Assembly (NCBI RefSeq): GCF_001730305.1
Contig: NZ_MIJY01000001.1
Location: 1 to 64,000 of the forward strand
Reading direction: 5' to 3'
DNA from: Enterococcus termitis
Lineage (GTDB): Bacteria > Bacillota > Bacilli > Lactobacillales > Enterococcaceae
DNA: 64,000 nt
A program made the position numbers and the translations under genes. Shown one piece after another: positions 43,733 to 53,457 of this stretch (its first letter is position 1; each line of letters begins with the position of its first letter). The notes beneath the pieces were generated by a model. It saw only the letters and a list, made by a program, of their open reading frames with translations. It ran no database searches and was not told where the DNA came from.

Positions 43733-43784
43733 ACATCAAAAAAAGGACGAGACAAATACGTTTGTCTCGTCCTTTTTTTGATGT
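43733..43784. terminator. Strong bidirectional terminator after recN
   Basis: Two perfect 24-base arms (43733-43756 and 43761-43784) with a TACG loop contain AAAAAAA on one side and TTTTTTT on the other. It serves both recN and the convergent small membrane protein gene. Confidence 0.97.
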
Positions 43785-43859
43785 AAGAGATCAAGATAAT
43801 GAAGGAATAGTGCTCGTGTTTCTTCAAAAAATTGTCTCCGTATATGTTTATTTGGTTGA

Positions 43860-43973
43860 TTATCTCATACTCATGATAGCAGTCAATAATGTCGAACCGG
43901 CAATAGCGATCAGCATCAACCAAACAACGACTTTAGTCACTTTAGAGAAAGTACTTGTCTTTTTATCGTTCAT
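43860..43973 (-). CDS. Small DUF4044-like membrane protein
   Basis: 37 residues: a basic N-terminus MNDKKTSTFSKVTK followed by one membrane helix (VVVWLMLIAIAGSTLLTAIM). AAGGAT lies 11 bases upstream of ATG 43973. Length and layout fit the DUF4044 family, which is found beside division or magnesium-transport genes in lactobacilli and enterococci. Function unknown. It is read from the minus strand after the CorA gene. Confidence 0.7.
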   Translation of the reverse strand: MNDKKTSTFSKVTKVVVWLMLIAIAGSTLLTAIMSMR

Positions 43974-44044
43974 TGATCTTACACATCCTTATACTTTACT
44001 TTCTTTAGTGTACAACCTTTTGACTAAATCGGCAACCAGAAATT

Positions 44045-45001
44045 TTACAAAAGGTTTCGTTTCTTTAGCCTGTAAATGACAAAGATGCACGTAACGGTGG
44101 TTACAACGGATATCCAAAAAAAGGCATCTTCCCGATTGGCAAACGGCAATTTCACATTCATTCCAAAGACACCTCCAATGATTGTGGGAATCGTTAAGAC
44201 GATCGTTAGTGAGGTTAGGATCTTCATCACATTATTCAAGTTGTTTGAAACGATTGCTGAAAAAGTATCACTGATTTTATCTACAAGCTTTAACTGAATT
44301 TTAGTTGTCGTTGCAGCCTGCTTTGTTTCCACAAGAATATCGTGAAGATGAGGCAAATGAGCTCTAGGATCGCTAAAAATTTTAGCGGAATAAAGTCGGT
44401 TCAATACTTCTAAGTTGGAATTGATCGCTGATTCAAAATAGACTAAACTTTTTTGAATATCCATGATTTGATAGAGTTGACTATTTTCAGTGGAGACTTT
44501 TAATTCACCTTCCAGCTTATTTGTCTCTTGGATCAATTCTTTTAAAAAGCGATTGTAGCAGGTTGAAATATGCCAAGATAAATATAAAATAAGCGATTCT
44601 TGGATCGGTAGTTCACTATTCGGAAAAGGAGTAGTCAATGCCTTTTTCAAGAAATCGGCTGATTTATTAATTACAGTAATTACCTTTCCGTCTGTCGTCA
44701 AAATAACTGCAAATGGAAAAGTGTCTAGTTGGGTATAGCCGCTGGGGCTAATGGTTGCGTGCGGGTACTGGACCAGCAATAGAGCCGGTTCTTCCAGTGT
44801 ATTTTGATGAAGTCCTTCAAAACGAGAATTTTCATCATCATCCAGCACTCCTGTGATATAATCTTTAGGGAGTTTGTAAGTGTCTATTAAGTGATTGATT
44901 TCTTCTTCTGATGGTCTTTCGACAGCTAGCCAAATCGTATCTTCCGTAGTTGAATTCGATGAAGTAAACTGTCCATTTTCCAGTGCTAAGTAATTAATCA
45001 A
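44045..45001 (-). CDS. CorA family divalent cation transporter
   Basis: 318 residues. A long cytoplasmic N-terminal domain with an extended coiled coil is followed by two C-terminal membrane helices. The first helix ends with the family signature GMN in GVFGMNVKLPF. Imports Mg2+ (or Co2+/Ni2+). The N-terminus is MINYLALENGQF. It precedes the DUF4044-like gene on the minus strand and is divergent from the mraZ cluster. Confidence 0.9.
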   Translation of the reverse strand: MINYLALENGQFTSSNSTTEDTIWLAVERPSEEEINHLIDTYKLPKDYITGVLDDDENSRFEGLHQNTLEEPALLLVQYPHATISPSGYTQLDTFPFAVILTTDGKVITVINKSADFLKKALTTPFPNSELPIQESLILYLSWHISTCYNRFLKELIQETNKLEGELKVSTENSQLYQIMDIQKSLVYFESAINSNLEVLNRLYSAKIFSDPRAHLPHLHDILVETKQAATTTKIQLKLVDKISDTFSAIVSNNLNNVMKILTSLTIVLTIPTIIGGVFGMNVKLPFANREDAFFWISVVTTVTCIFVIYRLKKRNLL

Positions 45002-45185
45002 AAGCTCACCTCATTCTTTCAAGAGTTTGTTAATTCCATTATAATAGACTTGACTGGTTTTCGGGGAATAAAAGCCTTGTCATTTAGTATTATTTAGGCA
45101 TGAATTTTTAAACGAAATGAAACATCAGTGTAAAGAAGATGAAGTATAGTTAACTAAGTGTGTTACGAAAGGAATTGTGTAGGAA

Positions 45186-45557
45186 ATGGTGTCGTTTTCA
45201 GTCATTATGCTTTTTTGGTATGTTTTTCCAGTAGTTGTTTTATTTGCGTGCAATTTTATTATCTCAACGTTCTCATTGACAGAGCGTTATAAGGTAAAAG
45301 CACCAGATATTTCTATTCCATTTTTATTTATAGGACTAAATGAATTATCAAAGGATAGTTATGGACAGTCTATTGTTCCATATATGATCATCTCAGTATT
45401 GTTATTGGGGATCTGTGTCGCTGTTTTTCAAGCGTACTATTACGGAGAAATTCTTTACGGCAGATATTTTAAAATGTTTTGGCGTTTAGTTTTTCTTTTA
45501 AGCCTGATTTTATATGGAGTGTTGATTTTATTGAATATCTTTCACTATCTGGCATAA
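45186..45557 (+). CDS. DUF3397-like membrane protein
   Basis: 123 residues with four membrane segments (IMLFWYVFPVVVLFACNFII first, LVFLLSLILYGVLILLNIF last). A protein of this length commonly precedes mraZ in enterococci and lactobacilli. Function unknown. The start ATG 45186 has GAAAGGAAT about 14 bases upstream, somewhat far. Confidence 0.65.
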   Translation: MVSFSVIMLFWYVFPVVVLFACNFIISTFSLTERYKVKAPDISIPFLFIGLNELSKDSYGQSIVPYMIISVLLLGICVAVFQAYYYGEILYGRYFKMFWRLVFLLSLILYGVLILLNIFHYLA

Positions 45558-45613
45558 GTTGACTGGATAACGAAAAATGCAGCGATGTAGAGCAGGTAAA
45601 AATAAGAGCAAAT

Positions 45614-45630
45614 CCCCCACTTTCCTCCAC
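45614..45630 (-). promoter_or_regulatory. Inverted MraZ-box-like pair
   Basis: On the minus strand 45630-45614 reads GTGGAGGAAAGTGGGGG, two GTGG units with AAAGTGG context like known MraZ sites, but in the opposite direction and ~240 bases upstream of mraZ. The rest of the 312-base gap 45558-45869 holds the main operator and no gene. Confidence 0.35.
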
Positions 45631-45804
45631 TAAAAAAAATTGTAATATTTTTATGAGAATGATAGGTGAAAAAAAAGAAAGTGAAATCTTTTAAAAAGTT
45701 ATTATACAGGTGTTGATAGCGTTTTTTAGAGCGGATTTATCTTAATAAGTAATATTACAAACTTTTTAAATAACCATTAAATGCAAGAAGATTATACGTT
45801 TTTG

Positions 45805-45857
45805 GTGGTAGAAAGTGGTAGGATGTGGTAGACTGTTTCTATCAAGTGGAAAAGTGG
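45805..45857 (+). promoter_or_regulatory. MraZ operator of the division and cell wall cluster
   Basis: Three direct repeats GTGGTA begin at 45805, 45815 and 45825, exactly ten bases apart; the second has AAAGTGG. Two further GTGG units follow at 45846 and 45854. Tandem GTGG-type boxes at one helical turn are the known binding sites of the MraZ ring. Confidence 0.8.
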
Positions 45858-45869
45858 GGAATATTGGCT

Positions 45870-46301
45870 ATGTTTATGGGTGAATTTCAACATAATATAG
45901 ATGCCAAAGGCCGACTCATCGTACCTGCTAAATTTCGCGACCAATTAGGCGAGAAATTTGTAGTCACAAGAGGAATGGATGGCTGTTTATTTGGTTATCC
46001 AATGTCCGAATGGGAACAACTAGAGGAAAAGTTGAAAGAAATGCCTCTAGCTAAAAAGGATGCCCGCACATTTGTCCGCTTTTTTTATTCGGCTGCAACT
46101 GAATGTGAAATCGATAAACAAGGTAGAATCAACATCCCTGCTGCGTTAAGAACACATGGCAGTTTGGAAAAAGCTTGTGTAATCATCGGAGTATCAAACC
46201 GAATCGAGATTTGGGATGAAGCCCGCTGGCAAGAATTTTCTACAGAAGCTGAAGAGAATTTTGATGAAATTGCAGAAACAATGATTGATTTTGGTTTTTA
46301 G
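45870..46301 (+). CDS. mraZ: Transcriptional regulator MraZ
   Basis: 143 residues from ATG 45870, the usual length. Two AbrB-like SpoVT domains carry the repeated DxxxR motif: [14 protein letters not shown] and [13 protein letters not shown]. MraZ represses its own dcw operon by binding GTGG repeats, present just upstream. A longer in-frame reading from 45825 would start inside the operator and is rejected. Confidence 0.96.
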   Translation: MFMGEFQHNIDAKGRLIVPAKFRDQLGEKFVVTRGMDGCLFGYPMSEWEQLEEKLKEMPLAKKDARTFVRFFYSAATECEIDKQGRINIPAALRTHGSLEKACVIIGVSNRIEIWDEARWQEFSTEAEENFDEIAETMIDFGF

Positions 46302-46314
46302 AAAGAGGAGCATT

Positions 46315-47274
46315 ATGACGAAGGACTTTCAGCACTATACTGTTTTATTGAAAGAGACAGTGGATGGGTTACATGTGAAAGAAGACGGCATCTATGTCGA
46401 TTGTACATTGGGTGGCGCAGGTCATAGTGAGTATTTACTTTCTCAATTAAGCGAACAAGGTCACTTGTACGCATTTGATCAAGACCAGAAGGCATTGGAT
46501 CATGCAGCACAACGACTAAAGAAATATGTTGATAAAGGCATGGTGACATTTATCAAGTCGAATTTTCGACACCTCGAACAACAATTAGCTGAACAGGAAG
46601 TTTATCAAGTTGATGGTATTTTATACGACTTAGGTGTTTCCTCTCCTCAACTGGACGAAGCTGAACGAGGCTTTAGTTATCACCAAGATGCACCTCTGGA
46701 TATGAGGATGGATCAAGACGCGGATTTTTCTGCATATAATGTAGTGAATGAATATAGCTATAACGAACTCGTAAAGATTTTTTTCCGTTATGGGGAAGAA
46801 AAATTTTCAAAACAAGTCGCTAGAGAAATTGAACGTGTTCGAGCAAAAGAGCCGATTCAAACCACTGGAGAATTAGTCGAAATTATTAAGACGGCCATTC
46901 CGGCACCTGCCAGAAGAAAAGGCGGTCATCCAGCCAAACGAATTTTCCAAGCGATTCGAATCGCTGTGAATGATGAACTTGGCGTTGTAGAAGAGTCATT
47001 AGAGCAAGCTATTGCTTTATTAAATAAAAATGGTCGGATTAGTGTGATTACATTTCACTCTTTAGAAGATCGAATCGTCAAAAATATGTTTAAAGAATAC
47101 AGTACTATACAAGATTTACCTCCGGGTATCCCGGTCGTTCCAGAAGAGTTTCAACCGGAACTAAAAGTAATCACAAGAAAGCCAATTTTACCTGGTGAGA
47201 TTGAATTGGCTGAAAATAATCGCTCAAGAAGTGCAAAACTAAGAATTGCCGAAAAGGTAAAATCAAACATTTAG
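46315..47274 (+). CDS. rsmH: 16S rRNA (cytosine(1402)-N4)-methyltransferase RsmH
   Basis: 319 residues from ATG 46315 (AAAGAGGAG upstream). Motifs [27 protein letters not shown] (SAM), [20 protein letters not shown] and DMRMDQD. Also annotated mraW. It methylates C1402 of 16S rRNA. Fourteen bases after mraZ. Confidence 0.97.
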   Translation: MTKDFQHYTVLLKETVDGLHVKEDGIYVDCTLGGAGHSEYLLSQLSEQGHLYAFDQDQKALDHAAQRLKKYVDKGMVTFIKSNFRHLEQQLAEQEVYQVDGILYDLGVSSPQLDEAERGFSYHQDAPLDMRMDQDADFSAYNVVNEYSYNELVKIFFRYGEEKFSKQVAREIERVRAKEPIQTTGELVEIIKTAIPAPARRKGGHPAKRIFQAIRIAVNDELGVVEESLEQAIALLNKNGRISVITFHSLEDRIVKNMFKEYSTIQDLPPGIPVVPEEFQPELKVITRKPILPGEIELAENNRSRSAKLRIAEKVKSNI

Positions 47275-47290
47275 AGGAAGGGGTAACGAA

Positions 47291-47692
47291 ATGGCTGAGT
47301 TAAAAAGACTGGATGATTTTCAATACGATGTTCCAGTAATGGATGAGCCAATCGTAGAGGTAGAACATGAACCTAAAGTTCAAAAAAATCCCAATTTACC
47401 CCAATCTCCGAAAAGGAAGCTGAGAAATATCTCACTCTTAGAAAAGACTATCGGCTTTTTGTTGCTCGTAGCGATTATTGGTATAGCAGTTCTCACCATT
47501 CAAGTACGTACATCTATTACACAAATGACTAATGAAATCACTGAAACGCAAGCAATGATCCAAGAAAAAGAAGAATCTGCTTTGAAATTGGAACAACAAA
47601 AAAATGAATTATCAAAAGCGGATCGTATCAAGGACGTTGCAAAGAAAAAAGGTCTTTCAGATAACGTTGATAACATAAGGAACGTGAAATAA
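47291..47692 (+). CDS. ftsL: Cell division protein FtsL
   Basis: 133 residues: an acidic N-terminal tail, one membrane helix (TIGFLLLVAIIGIAVLTIQV) and an extracellular coiled coil (TNEITETQAMIQEKEESALK then LEQQKNELSK). It forms a complex with DivIB and DivIC at the septum. Low conservation is normal; position between rsmH and the PBP gene supports it. Overlaps the pbp start by one base. Confidence 0.92.
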   Translation: MAELKRLDDFQYDVPVMDEPIVEVEHEPKVQKNPNLPQSPKRKLRNISLLEKTIGFLLLVAIIGIAVLTIQVRTSITQMTNEITETQAMIQEKEESALKLEQQKNELSKADRIKDVAKKKGLSDNVDNIRNVK

Positions 47693-49566
47693 TGAGTATA
47701 AAAAATAAAATAAAGAATTTTGTCAAAAAGAAGAACTTAAATCCAATGAACAATCGTAAAAAAGTAGGCATTATTTTATTTGCTACGAGTATTGGATTGT
47801 TCTTTTTATTTGCCTTTAGATTGACGTATATCGTTGCAGTTGGAAAAGTAGCAGGTGTTTCGCTACCAGAAAAAACAGCTAATTTGTATCAAGGCAGCAG
47901 CGTGGTCAAAGCTAAAAGAGGCGCTATATTGGATCGGAATGGTGAAGTAATTGCAGAAGATGCAACCTCTTACTCTGTTTACGCGATTTTATCTGAAACC
48001 TATCTGGGTGAAGAAAACAAAAAACTCTATGCCCAGAAAAAAGATTTTGATGCTTTAGCGGAAATTTTGGACCAAAATACCGAACTCACAAAAGATGAAG
48101 CATTGAAATATTTAAACGGTGGTGTCAATGAAGACGGAACTGTAAGATTCCAAGTAGAATTTGGCACTAAAGGAAAAAATCTCACTTTAGAAACTAGACA
48201 AAAAATTGAAGACATGTTAAAAGAACAAAAACTCGCTGGTCTTTATTTTGAGGGGCATCCAGCGCGAATTTATCCAAATGGTGTCTTTGCCTCTCACTTT
48301 ATTGGTTATACGGATGCAGCAGATGCAGACGACGATTCCAAAGGATTGATCGGAAAAATGGGTTTGGAAGAATCGTATAATGATATTTTGAGTGGACATG
48401 ATGGAAAAATCGATTACAAAAAAGATGTGTATGGCAATCCGCTTCCAGGAACGATTGCTAGTGAAAAAAAAGCAGTGGATGGACAAGATATCTATACAAC
48501 ATTAGATATGCGCATTCAAAGTCAGTTAGAGTCTCTTATGGATCCGGTTGTTGAAGAATATGAACCGGAAGAAATGACAGCAATGCTAATGAAAGCAAAA
48601 TCTGGCGAAATCATTGCAATGTCACAGCGACCATCATTTAATCCTGAAACAAAAGAAGGGTTGGGAAAAGATGCTATTTGGCGCAATCTTTTAGTTGAAG
48701 ATAAATTCGAACCAGGTTCGACCATGAAATTGTTCACAGCTGCGGCTGCGATTCAAGAAGGAAAATTTAATCCCAATGCGACATTTGCTTATCCCGCTGG
48801 CGGATACAAATTGGATGACAGAACGGTAAACGATCATGATTTTGGCGCCATTGGAACGTTGACGTTTCGACAAGCAATTTCTTGGTCTAGTAATGTTGGG
48901 ATGCTAACACTTGAACAAAGTATGGGCGGCGAAAAATGGAAAGAATACTTGGAGAAATTTGGATTTGGTAAATCAACTAATTCAGGTTTAGCAGGTGAGT
49001 CAGCCGGAAGTCTTCCAGGAGACAACTGGGTCGATCAAGCGATGTCTTCGTTTGGACAAGCTGTTGACGTGACGAATTTTCAAATGATGCAGGCTTTTAC
49101 AGCGATCGCAAATGATGGATCAATGTTGAAGCCGCAATATATCAATAAAATTGTTGATAGAAATACTGGTGAAGAAAAAGTCACACAACCTGAAAGTGTC
49201 GGTCAGCAAATTATCACACCCCAAGCAGCAAGTGATATTCGGACATATATGATCGATACAGTAGAAGATCCAACCTATGGGATTGCTTATGATGTTTATA
49301 AAGTACCTGGTTATCATGTAGCTGCTAAAACAGGGACTGCACAGATTACCGGAGAAAATGGCTATATGGCTGGTTTGACAGATTATACCTATTCGGTTGT
49401 TGAAATGGTTCCAGCAGATAACCCAGAATATATTTTATATCTAACAATGAAGAAACCTCAAAGTTACACAAGAGAAGCACTTGCGAAAATTGCGAATCCG
49501 TTGATGAAAGTTGTGATGGATTCGGTAGATAGTGAGTCGACTGAAGCAGCTGATGTTGCAAAATAA
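47692..49566 (+). CDS. Septal class B penicillin-binding protein (PBP2x/FtsI type)
   Basis: 624 residues. An N-terminal membrane anchor (~27-48) is followed by the dimerisation domain (KRGAILDRNGEVIAEDATSY) and the transpeptidase domain with SXXK (EPGSTMKLFTA), SXN (SWSSNVGM) and KTG (AAKTGTAQITG). It cross-links septal peptidoglycan. No PASTA domain is visible: the protein ends about 75 residues after the KTG, whereas pneumococcal PBP2x continues into PASTA repeats. The sequence after the stop is not coding, so this is not a frameshift. Confidence 0.94.
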   Translation: MSIKNKIKNFVKKKNLNPMNNRKKVGIILFATSIGLFFLFAFRLTYIVAVGKVAGVSLPEKTANLYQGSSVVKAKRGAILDRNGEVIAEDATSYSVYAILSETYLGEENKKLYAQKKDFDALAEILDQNTELTKDEALKYLNGGVNEDGTVRFQVEFGTKGKNLTLETRQKIEDMLKEQKLAGLYFEGHPARIYPNGVFASHFIGYTDAADADDDSKGLIGKMGLEESYNDILSGHDGKIDYKKDVYGNPLPGTIASEKKAVDGQDIYTTLDMRIQSQLESLMDPVVEEYEPEEMTAMLMKAKSGEIIAMSQRPSFNPETKEGLGKDAIWRNLLVEDKFEPGSTMKLFTAAAAIQEGKFNPNATFAYPAGGYKLDDRTVNDHDFGAIGTLTFRQAISWSSNVGMLTLEQSMGGEKWKEYLEKFGFGKSTNSGLAGESAGSLPGDNWVDQAMSSFGQAVDVTNFQMMQAFTAIANDGSMLKPQYINKIVDRNTGEEKVTQPESVGQQIITPQAASDIRTYMIDTVEDPTYGIAYDVYKVPGYHVAAKTGTAQITGENGYMAGLTDYTYSVVEMVPADNPEYILYLTMKKPQSYTREALAKIANPLMKVVMDSVDSESTEAADVAK

Positions 49567-49621
49567 GTAGTTAAAAAATGATGAACAACATAAAAAGAGT
49601 GGAATAATTAGGAGAGATATC

Positions 49622-50587
49622 ATGGAGTGGACGCAAATTTTTATCCCGATAGTATTTAGCTTCGCTATTACGGTGGCAGTGATGCCGATTTTTATCGGAT
49701 ATTTTCAAATGAAAAAACAAGGTCAGACGACGCGTGAAGATGGACCCACTTGGCATAATGTGAAAACAGGTACGCCGACGATGGGAGGACTCGTCTTCCT
49801 AGTTGCCAGCTTGATCACGTCATTATTAGTGGGATTGTGGAAACAAGAGTTTACTCCGTCACTACTTATTATTTTATTCATTCTAGTTCTTTATGGACTA
49901 TTAGGATTTCTTGATGATTTTATCAAAGTGTTCAAAAAAAGAAATATGGGACTGAATTCTCGTCAAAAATTAGTTGGCCAAATTATTGGCGGCTTAGTGT
50001 TCTATTTTGTGTATCGTTCTGAAGGCTTACCCGATTCACTAGATCTTTTTGGAATCACTACGTTGCCTTTAGGTATTTTTTATGGTGTCTTTGTGATTTT
50101 CTGGTTAGTTGGTTTTTCAAATGCAGTAAATCTAACTGATGGAATAGATGGTTTGGTTGCCGGACTTGGGACGATTTCATTTGGTACATACGCAATCATT
50201 GCGTGGAAGCAGCAGCAGTTTGATGTAGTGATCATTTGTTTAAGTGTGATTGGCGGATTAATCGGCTTCTTTCCTTATAATAGAAAGCCAGCAAAAATAT
50301 TCATGGGTGATGTCGGTTCGCTTGCATTAGGTGGATTACTTGCAGCGATTTCTATTATTTTACGTCAAGAATGGACATTGTTGCTGATTGGACTAGTTTA
50401 CGTATGTGAAACAGCTAGTGTGATTTTACAAGTTACTTCCTTTAAATTATTCGGTAAACGAATTTTTAAAATGTCTCCGATCCATCATCATTTTGAAATG
50501 TGTGGTTGGTCAGAATGGAAAATCGATATTGTCTTTTGGCTGACAGCACTAGTTTGTTCAGGCGTTACACTGTGGATTATTTTTTAA
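49622..50587 (+). CDS. mraY: Phospho-N-acetylmuramoyl-pentapeptide transferase MraY
   Basis: 321 residues with ten membrane segments. Catalytic motifs [39 protein letters not shown] and [10 protein letters not shown]. It makes lipid I at the membrane. AGGAGAG precedes ATG 49622. It is separated from murD by a 382-base repeat region. Confidence 0.97.
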   Translation: MEWTQIFIPIVFSFAITVAVMPIFIGYFQMKKQGQTTREDGPTWHNVKTGTPTMGGLVFLVASLITSLLVGLWKQEFTPSLLIILFILVLYGLLGFLDDFIKVFKKRNMGLNSRQKLVGQIIGGLVFYFVYRSEGLPDSLDLFGITTLPLGIFYGVFVIFWLVGFSNAVNLTDGIDGLVAGLGTISFGTYAIIAWKQQQFDVVIICLSVIGGLIGFFPYNRKPAKIFMGDVGSLALGGLLAAISIILRQEWTLLLIGLVYVCETASVILQVTSFKLFGKRIFKMSPIHHHFEMCGWSEWKIDIVFWLTALVCSGVTLWIIF

Positions 50588-50600
50588 ACGGTGTTGATTG

Positions 50601-50952
50601 ATTCAGCCACAAGAAGTAACTTAGAAAAGTAGAGAAACATCGAATGAAATAAAGAGCATTTCACTCTCAATTTCCTAACTTTCTACAAGACTAATCGCTT
50701 CTCTCAGCTTTTATTGTCTAGCATCAAGAAGCAGCCTTTAGGAAAGTAGAGAAACATCGAATGAAATAAAGAGCATTTCACTCTCAATTTCCTAACTTTC
50801 TACAAGACTAATCGCTTCTCTCAGCTTTTAATATGTCTAGCATCAAGAAGCAACTCTTAGGAAAATAGATAAATTATGCTAAGAAACAAAGAGCGTTTCG
50901 TATCAAATTTCCTAATTTTCTACAGAGTTAACCGCTTCTCTCAGCTTTTATA
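50601..50952. repeat. Three tandem ~118-bp repeats between mraY and murD
   Basis: The gap 50588-50969 is filled by three units. Corresponding points lie at 50631, 50748 and 50867, so periods are 117 and 119 bases. Units 1 and 2 are nearly identical; unit 3 is diverged (TAGATAAATTATG for TAGAGAAACATCG). Each unit has inverted parts: AGAAGC near its start with GCTTCT near its end, and GGAAAGTAGAGAAA with TTTCCTAACTTTCTAC, so each can fold into a hairpin. No gene is visible. Confidence 0.9.
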
Positions 50953-50969
50953 TAAGATAAGGAGAATTT

Positions 50970-52343
50970 ATGATGAAAAAAATTACTGATTATGAAAACA
51001 AAAAAGTCCTTGTTCTTGGGCTGGCAAAGAGTGGCGTTAGTGCGGCGAAGTTGCTTCATGAGCTAGGTGCATTAGTGACAGTGAATGATTTTAAACAATT
51101 TGATCAAAACCCGGAAGCCCAAGATTTGTTAACCTTGGGTATTCGTGTTGTTACAGGTGGACATCCCATTGAACTCTTGGATGAAGATTTTTCTTTGATT
51201 GTTAAAAATCCGGGTATTCCTTACACGAATCCTTTGGTAGAAAAAGCATTGGAAATGAAATTGCCAATCATTACAGAAGTTGAGCTGGCTTATCAAATTG
51301 CGGAGTGTCCGATTATTGGGATTACTGGAACAAATGGAAAGACAACAACGACAACGATGATTGGGTTACTTTTAAATGCTGAACGAGCAGATGGAACAGC
51401 TAGATTAGCTGGAAATATCGGTTATCCTGCAAGTGAAGTTGCGGAAGAAGCTAAATCAGCAGATGATATTGTGATGGAGTTATCAAGTTTCCAATTGATG
51501 GGGATTCAAACGTTTCGACCAGAGATAGCGGTTATTACGAATATTTATGAAGCACATTTAGATTATCATGGTTCTAGAGAAGAGTATGTCAAAGCAAAAT
51601 GGGCTTTGCAGAAAAACATGAAAGAAACTGATTTTCTAGTATTGAACTGGAATCAGCAAGAGTTGCAAGAATTGAGTAAGACGACTCAAGCTACGATTAT
51701 TCCATTTTCAACAAAAGAAAAAGTAGCGGGCGCCTATCTTTTAGAAGATAAAATTTATTATGAGGATGAATACATCATGAGTTCGAAAGAATTAGGTGTA
51801 CCAGGGAGTCATAATATTGAAAATGCGCTAGCTGCGATTGTAGTAGCCAAATTGAAACATGTTCCGACTGCTGCAATAAGACAGACGTTGATGATTTTCA
51901 CAGGGGTACCCCATCGGACGCAGTATGTCGGTGAAATAGCTGGACGTAAATTTTATAATGATTCAAAGGCGACTAATATTTTGGCTACTGAGATGGCTTT
52001 AAGTGGTTTTGAGCGTTCGTCACTGCTCTTGCTAGCTGGCGGATTGGATCGAGGCAACGAGTTTGATGAATTGGTTCCTTCGCTAAAGGGAGTTAAAGCA
52101 ATTTACTTATTCGGAGAAACGAAAGAAAAGTTAAAAAAGGCAGCACTTGCAGCAGGAATCACAGAAATTCATTTAACTGAAAATGTTCAATCAGCTGTAC
52201 AGGATGCCTATGAATTTTCTGAAAAAAATGATACTATTCTATTATCGCCTGCGTGTGCAAGCTGGGATCAATACCCCAACTTTGAATTGCGTGGAGATGC
52301 TTTTATTCAAGCAATGAATCAGCTAAATGACAAAGAAAAGTGA
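50970..52343 (+). CDS. murD: UDP-N-acetylmuramoylalanine--D-glutamate ligase
   Basis: 457 residues. N-terminal Rossmann-like region ([18 protein letters not shown]), ATP site [16 protein letters not shown], ligand segments [12 protein letters not shown] and [23 protein letters not shown], and the end [21 protein letters not shown]. It adds D-Glu to the UDP-MurNAc-Ala precursor. Two adjacent ATGs (50970 and 50973) follow AAGGAG. Confidence 0.97.
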   Translation: MMKKITDYENKKVLVLGLAKSGVSAAKLLHELGALVTVNDFKQFDQNPEAQDLLTLGIRVVTGGHPIELLDEDFSLIVKNPGIPYTNPLVEKALEMKLPIITEVELAYQIAECPIIGITGTNGKTTTTTMIGLLLNAERADGTARLAGNIGYPASEVAEEAKSADDIVMELSSFQLMGIQTFRPEIAVITNIYEAHLDYHGSREEYVKAKWALQKNMKETDFLVLNWNQQELQELSKTTQATIIPFSTKEKVAGAYLLEDKIYYEDEYIMSSKELGVPGSHNIENALAAIVVAKLKHVPTAAIRQTLMIFTGVPHRTQYVGEIAGRKFYNDSKATNILATEMALSGFERSSLLLLAGGLDRGNEFDELVPSLKGVKAIYLFGETKEKLKKAALAAGITEIHLTENVQSAVQDAYEFSEKNDTILLSPACASWDQYPNFELRGDAFIQAMNQLNDKEK

Positions 52344-52350
52344 GAGAATT

Positions 52351-53442
52351 ATGAAGATATTGATAACCGGAGGCGGAACAGGCGGACATATTTATCCAGC
52401 TTTGGCTTTTGTTAATCACGTCAGAGAAGTAGAACCTGATACGGAATTCATGTATGTTGGGACGGAAAACGGACTTGAAAGCCAGATCGTTCCTAAATAT
52501 GATATTCCATTTAAGACCATCAAAATACAAGGATTTCGACGGTCACTAAGCCCTCAAAATATTAAGACTGTGTATCTTTTCCTTAGCAGTATCGGAAAAG
52601 CTAAAAAAATGATTAAAGAATTTCAACCGGATGTCGTCATTGGGACGGGCGGCTATGTATCAGGCTCTGTCGTCTATGCGGCAAAGCAATTAAAGATTCC
52701 AACGATCGTTCACGAGCAAAACAGCATACCTGGTATAACAAACAAGTTTTTAAGTAAGTATGCAACAAAAGTTGCTATTTGTTTTCCAGATGTTGCCGAG
52801 TATTTTCCAAAAGAAAAAGTCGTTCTAACAGGAAACCCTCGTGCGCAAGAAGTAGTGACAACTCAAAAAACGGAAGTCCTAAAAGACTACGGCTTACTGC
52901 CAGAGAAAAAGACAGTGGTCATCTTTGGTGGCAGCCGCGGTGCTTTGAAGATCAATCAAGCTTTTGTTGAGGCACTGCCATTGTTTGAAGAAAAAGAATA
53001 TCAGGTGCTTTACGCTTCCGGAGAAAGATATTATAAAGAATTACAAAAAAACGTAAATCTTGCCGGAAAAAAATTGACAAATGTAAGCATTCAGCCGTAT
53101 ATTGATAAAATGGCGCAAGTGCTGGCTGCAGTAGATTTAATGGTCGGCCGAGCTGGAGCTACTTCTATCGCGGAATTTACAGCATTAGGCTTGCCAGCAA
53201 TTTTAGTGCCAAGTCCGTATGTGACAAATGACCATCAAACAAAAAATGCCCAAAGTTTAGTCAAATCTGGAGCTGTTGAAATGATTCGTGACCAAGACCT
53301 GACAGGAGCTAAATTAGTAGCAGAAATTGATGCGATTTTATTAGATGCAGAGCGTCATGCTGCTATGGCTGAAGCTTCTAAAAAAGAAGGCATCCCAGAT
53401 GCCAGTGATCGACTATACAAAGTGGTCAAAGAAATTACTTGA
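52351..53442 (+). CDS. murG: UDP-N-acetylglucosamine--lipid I transferase MurG
   Basis: 363 residues from ATG 52351 (GAGAG upstream). N-terminal [13 protein letters not shown], then [24 protein letters not shown] and the donor site [19 protein letters not shown] with [12 protein letters not shown]. It makes lipid II. Immediately upstream of divIB. Confidence 0.97.
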   Translation: MKILITGGGTGGHIYPALAFVNHVREVEPDTEFMYVGTENGLESQIVPKYDIPFKTIKIQGFRRSLSPQNIKTVYLFLSSIGKAKKMIKEFQPDVVIGTGGYVSGSVVYAAKQLKIPTIVHEQNSIPGITNKFLSKYATKVAICFPDVAEYFPKEKVVLTGNPRAQEVVTTQKTEVLKDYGLLPEKKTVVIFGGSRGALKINQAFVEALPLFEEKEYQVLYASGERYYKELQKNVNLAGKKLTNVSIQPYIDKMAQVLAAVDLMVGRAGATSIAEFTALGLPAILVPSPYVTNDHQTKNAQSLVKSGAVEMIRDQDLTGAKLVAEIDAILLDAERHAAMAEASKKEGIPDASDRLYKVVKEIT

Positions 53443-53457
53443 TAGGGGGTGTAAAAG

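Noticed and set aside
43762-44079. Plus-strand 105-codon reading frame after recN
   Set aside because: It begins inside the terminator stem and is antisense to the DUF4044-like and CorA genes; no ribosome-binding site.
50601-50952. CRISPR array between mraY and murD
   Set aside because: Units are ~118 bases and contiguous, without unique spacers, and no cas genes are present.
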